Below, piece by piece: positions 63,803 to 64,000 of a stretch of 64,000 nt of DNA. The position numbers were made by a program, and so were the translations under genes. The notes beneath the pieces are model-generated. The model had not been told where the DNA came from and made no database searches. It saw only the letters and a list, made by a program, of their open reading frames with translations. Within the stretch, counting starts at the first letter, position 1, and each line of letters opens with the position of its first letter. This DNA comes from Rhodococcus ruber (GTDB lineage Bacteria; Actinomycetota; Actinomycetes; Mycobacteriales; Mycobacteriaceae): positions 310,001-374,000 of the forward strand of contig NZ_JAPWIJ010000004.1 in NCBI RefSeq assembly GCF_027270735.1, given 5' to 3'.

Positions 63803-64000
63803 CTAGAAGCCCACCAGACCCGACGCCAGGTCCGGAATGTCGAGCGAGCGGATGGCCTCGTCTCGAACGTCCGAACACGTTTCCTTCGTGACGTCGTCGA
63901 CGATCGCTCGGTTCTGCACCACCTGTAGGTTGATGACGCCGCTCTGCGCCGCCCAGGTCTGCACCAGAATGTTCAACCCGCCGCGGCCGAGCGTGGGACC
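63803..64000 (-). CDS. C-terminal end of an unidentified protein (cut by window edge)
   Basis: The last 65 residues of a protein whose start lies beyond 64000. It reads GPTLGRGGLNILVQTWAAQS, then LQVVQNRAIVDDVTKETC and RSLDIPDLASGLVGF before TAG at 63805-63803. The TAG lies 1 nt upstream of the prolyl iminopeptidase ATG on the same strand, so the two are co-transcribed. Too short to name. Confidence 0.65.
   Translation of the reverse strand, partial: GPTLGRGGLNILVQTWAAQSGVINLQVVQNRAIVDDVTKETCSDVRDEAIRSLDIPDLASGLVGF

Overview
The window is high-GC actinobacterial DNA, most probably Rhodococcus or a close relative in the Mycobacteriales. The evidence is a FAS-II/mycolate block (accD6, kasA, acpM, fabD, mabR) next to aceE, DUF3052 and ahpE. 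On the far side lies a second run, cobD, SURF1, ptpA, ptkA-like, cobC, Nif3-like, zinc-ribbon protein, RNase H/phosphatase and rnpB. Both runs follow the order I know from Mycobacterium tuberculosis (Rv2247 down to Rv2228c). GTG starts and ATGA/GTGA overlaps are frequent. The species cannot be fixed from the sequence.

Layout. 1-3000: truncated molybdopterin oxidoreductase, serine hydrolase, DUF3145 protein, cold-shock protein. 3142-11735 (minus): aceE, mabR, fabD, acpM, kasA, accD6, with a 9-bp-arm inverted repeat between mabR and fabD and three strong hairpins between kasA and accD6. 11994-13072: DUF3052, ahpE, a hairpin and tRNA-Val(UAC). 13600-37310: an accessory catabolic region. 37935-48000: a methionine ABC transporter (metNIQ), a nitroreductase, an FAD oxidoreductase, an amino-acid permease, and an Fe-alcohol dehydrogenase/mmsA pair opposite a LysR regulator. 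48150-62855: cobalamin and housekeeping genes plus rnpB. 62845-64000: prolyl iminopeptidase and a gene cut by the window edge.

The most interesting part is 18-37 kb. The minus-strand run 28765-23622 has the gene content and order of the iac (indole-3-acetic acid, auxin, degradation) cluster of proteobacteria: an acyl-CoA-dehydrogenase-like monooxygenase (IacA), a small protein (IacB), Rieske dioxygenase alpha and beta (IacC, IacD), an SDR (IacE) and a ferredoxin reductase (IacF). It ends at a hairpin/poly-U terminator. Opposite it lie a PAS histidine kinase, an 89-aa unknown, an amidase (IacH-like), an aldehyde dehydrogenase, a FixJ-type response regulator, and a flavin reductase fused to an IclR-effector-like domain (IacG-like). 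A second minus-strand unit (23374-18056) adds an APC permease, a small TIGR04076-like protein, two paralogous luciferase-like oxidoreductases and a flavin amine oxidase. Amine oxidase plus aldehyde dehydrogenase could feed tryptamine or a similar arylethylamine into the acid pathway. I read the whole as an actinobacterial auxin/indole-amine catabolic island with its own sensor; this is inference from gene content.

Broken genes: an amidohydrolase (15738-17332) with an internal deletion, a 23-nt insertion containing a run of 19 G, and a 1-nt frameshift; an MFS transporter (59313-60715) with one frameshift; and a probable LysR remnant (about 37560-37660).
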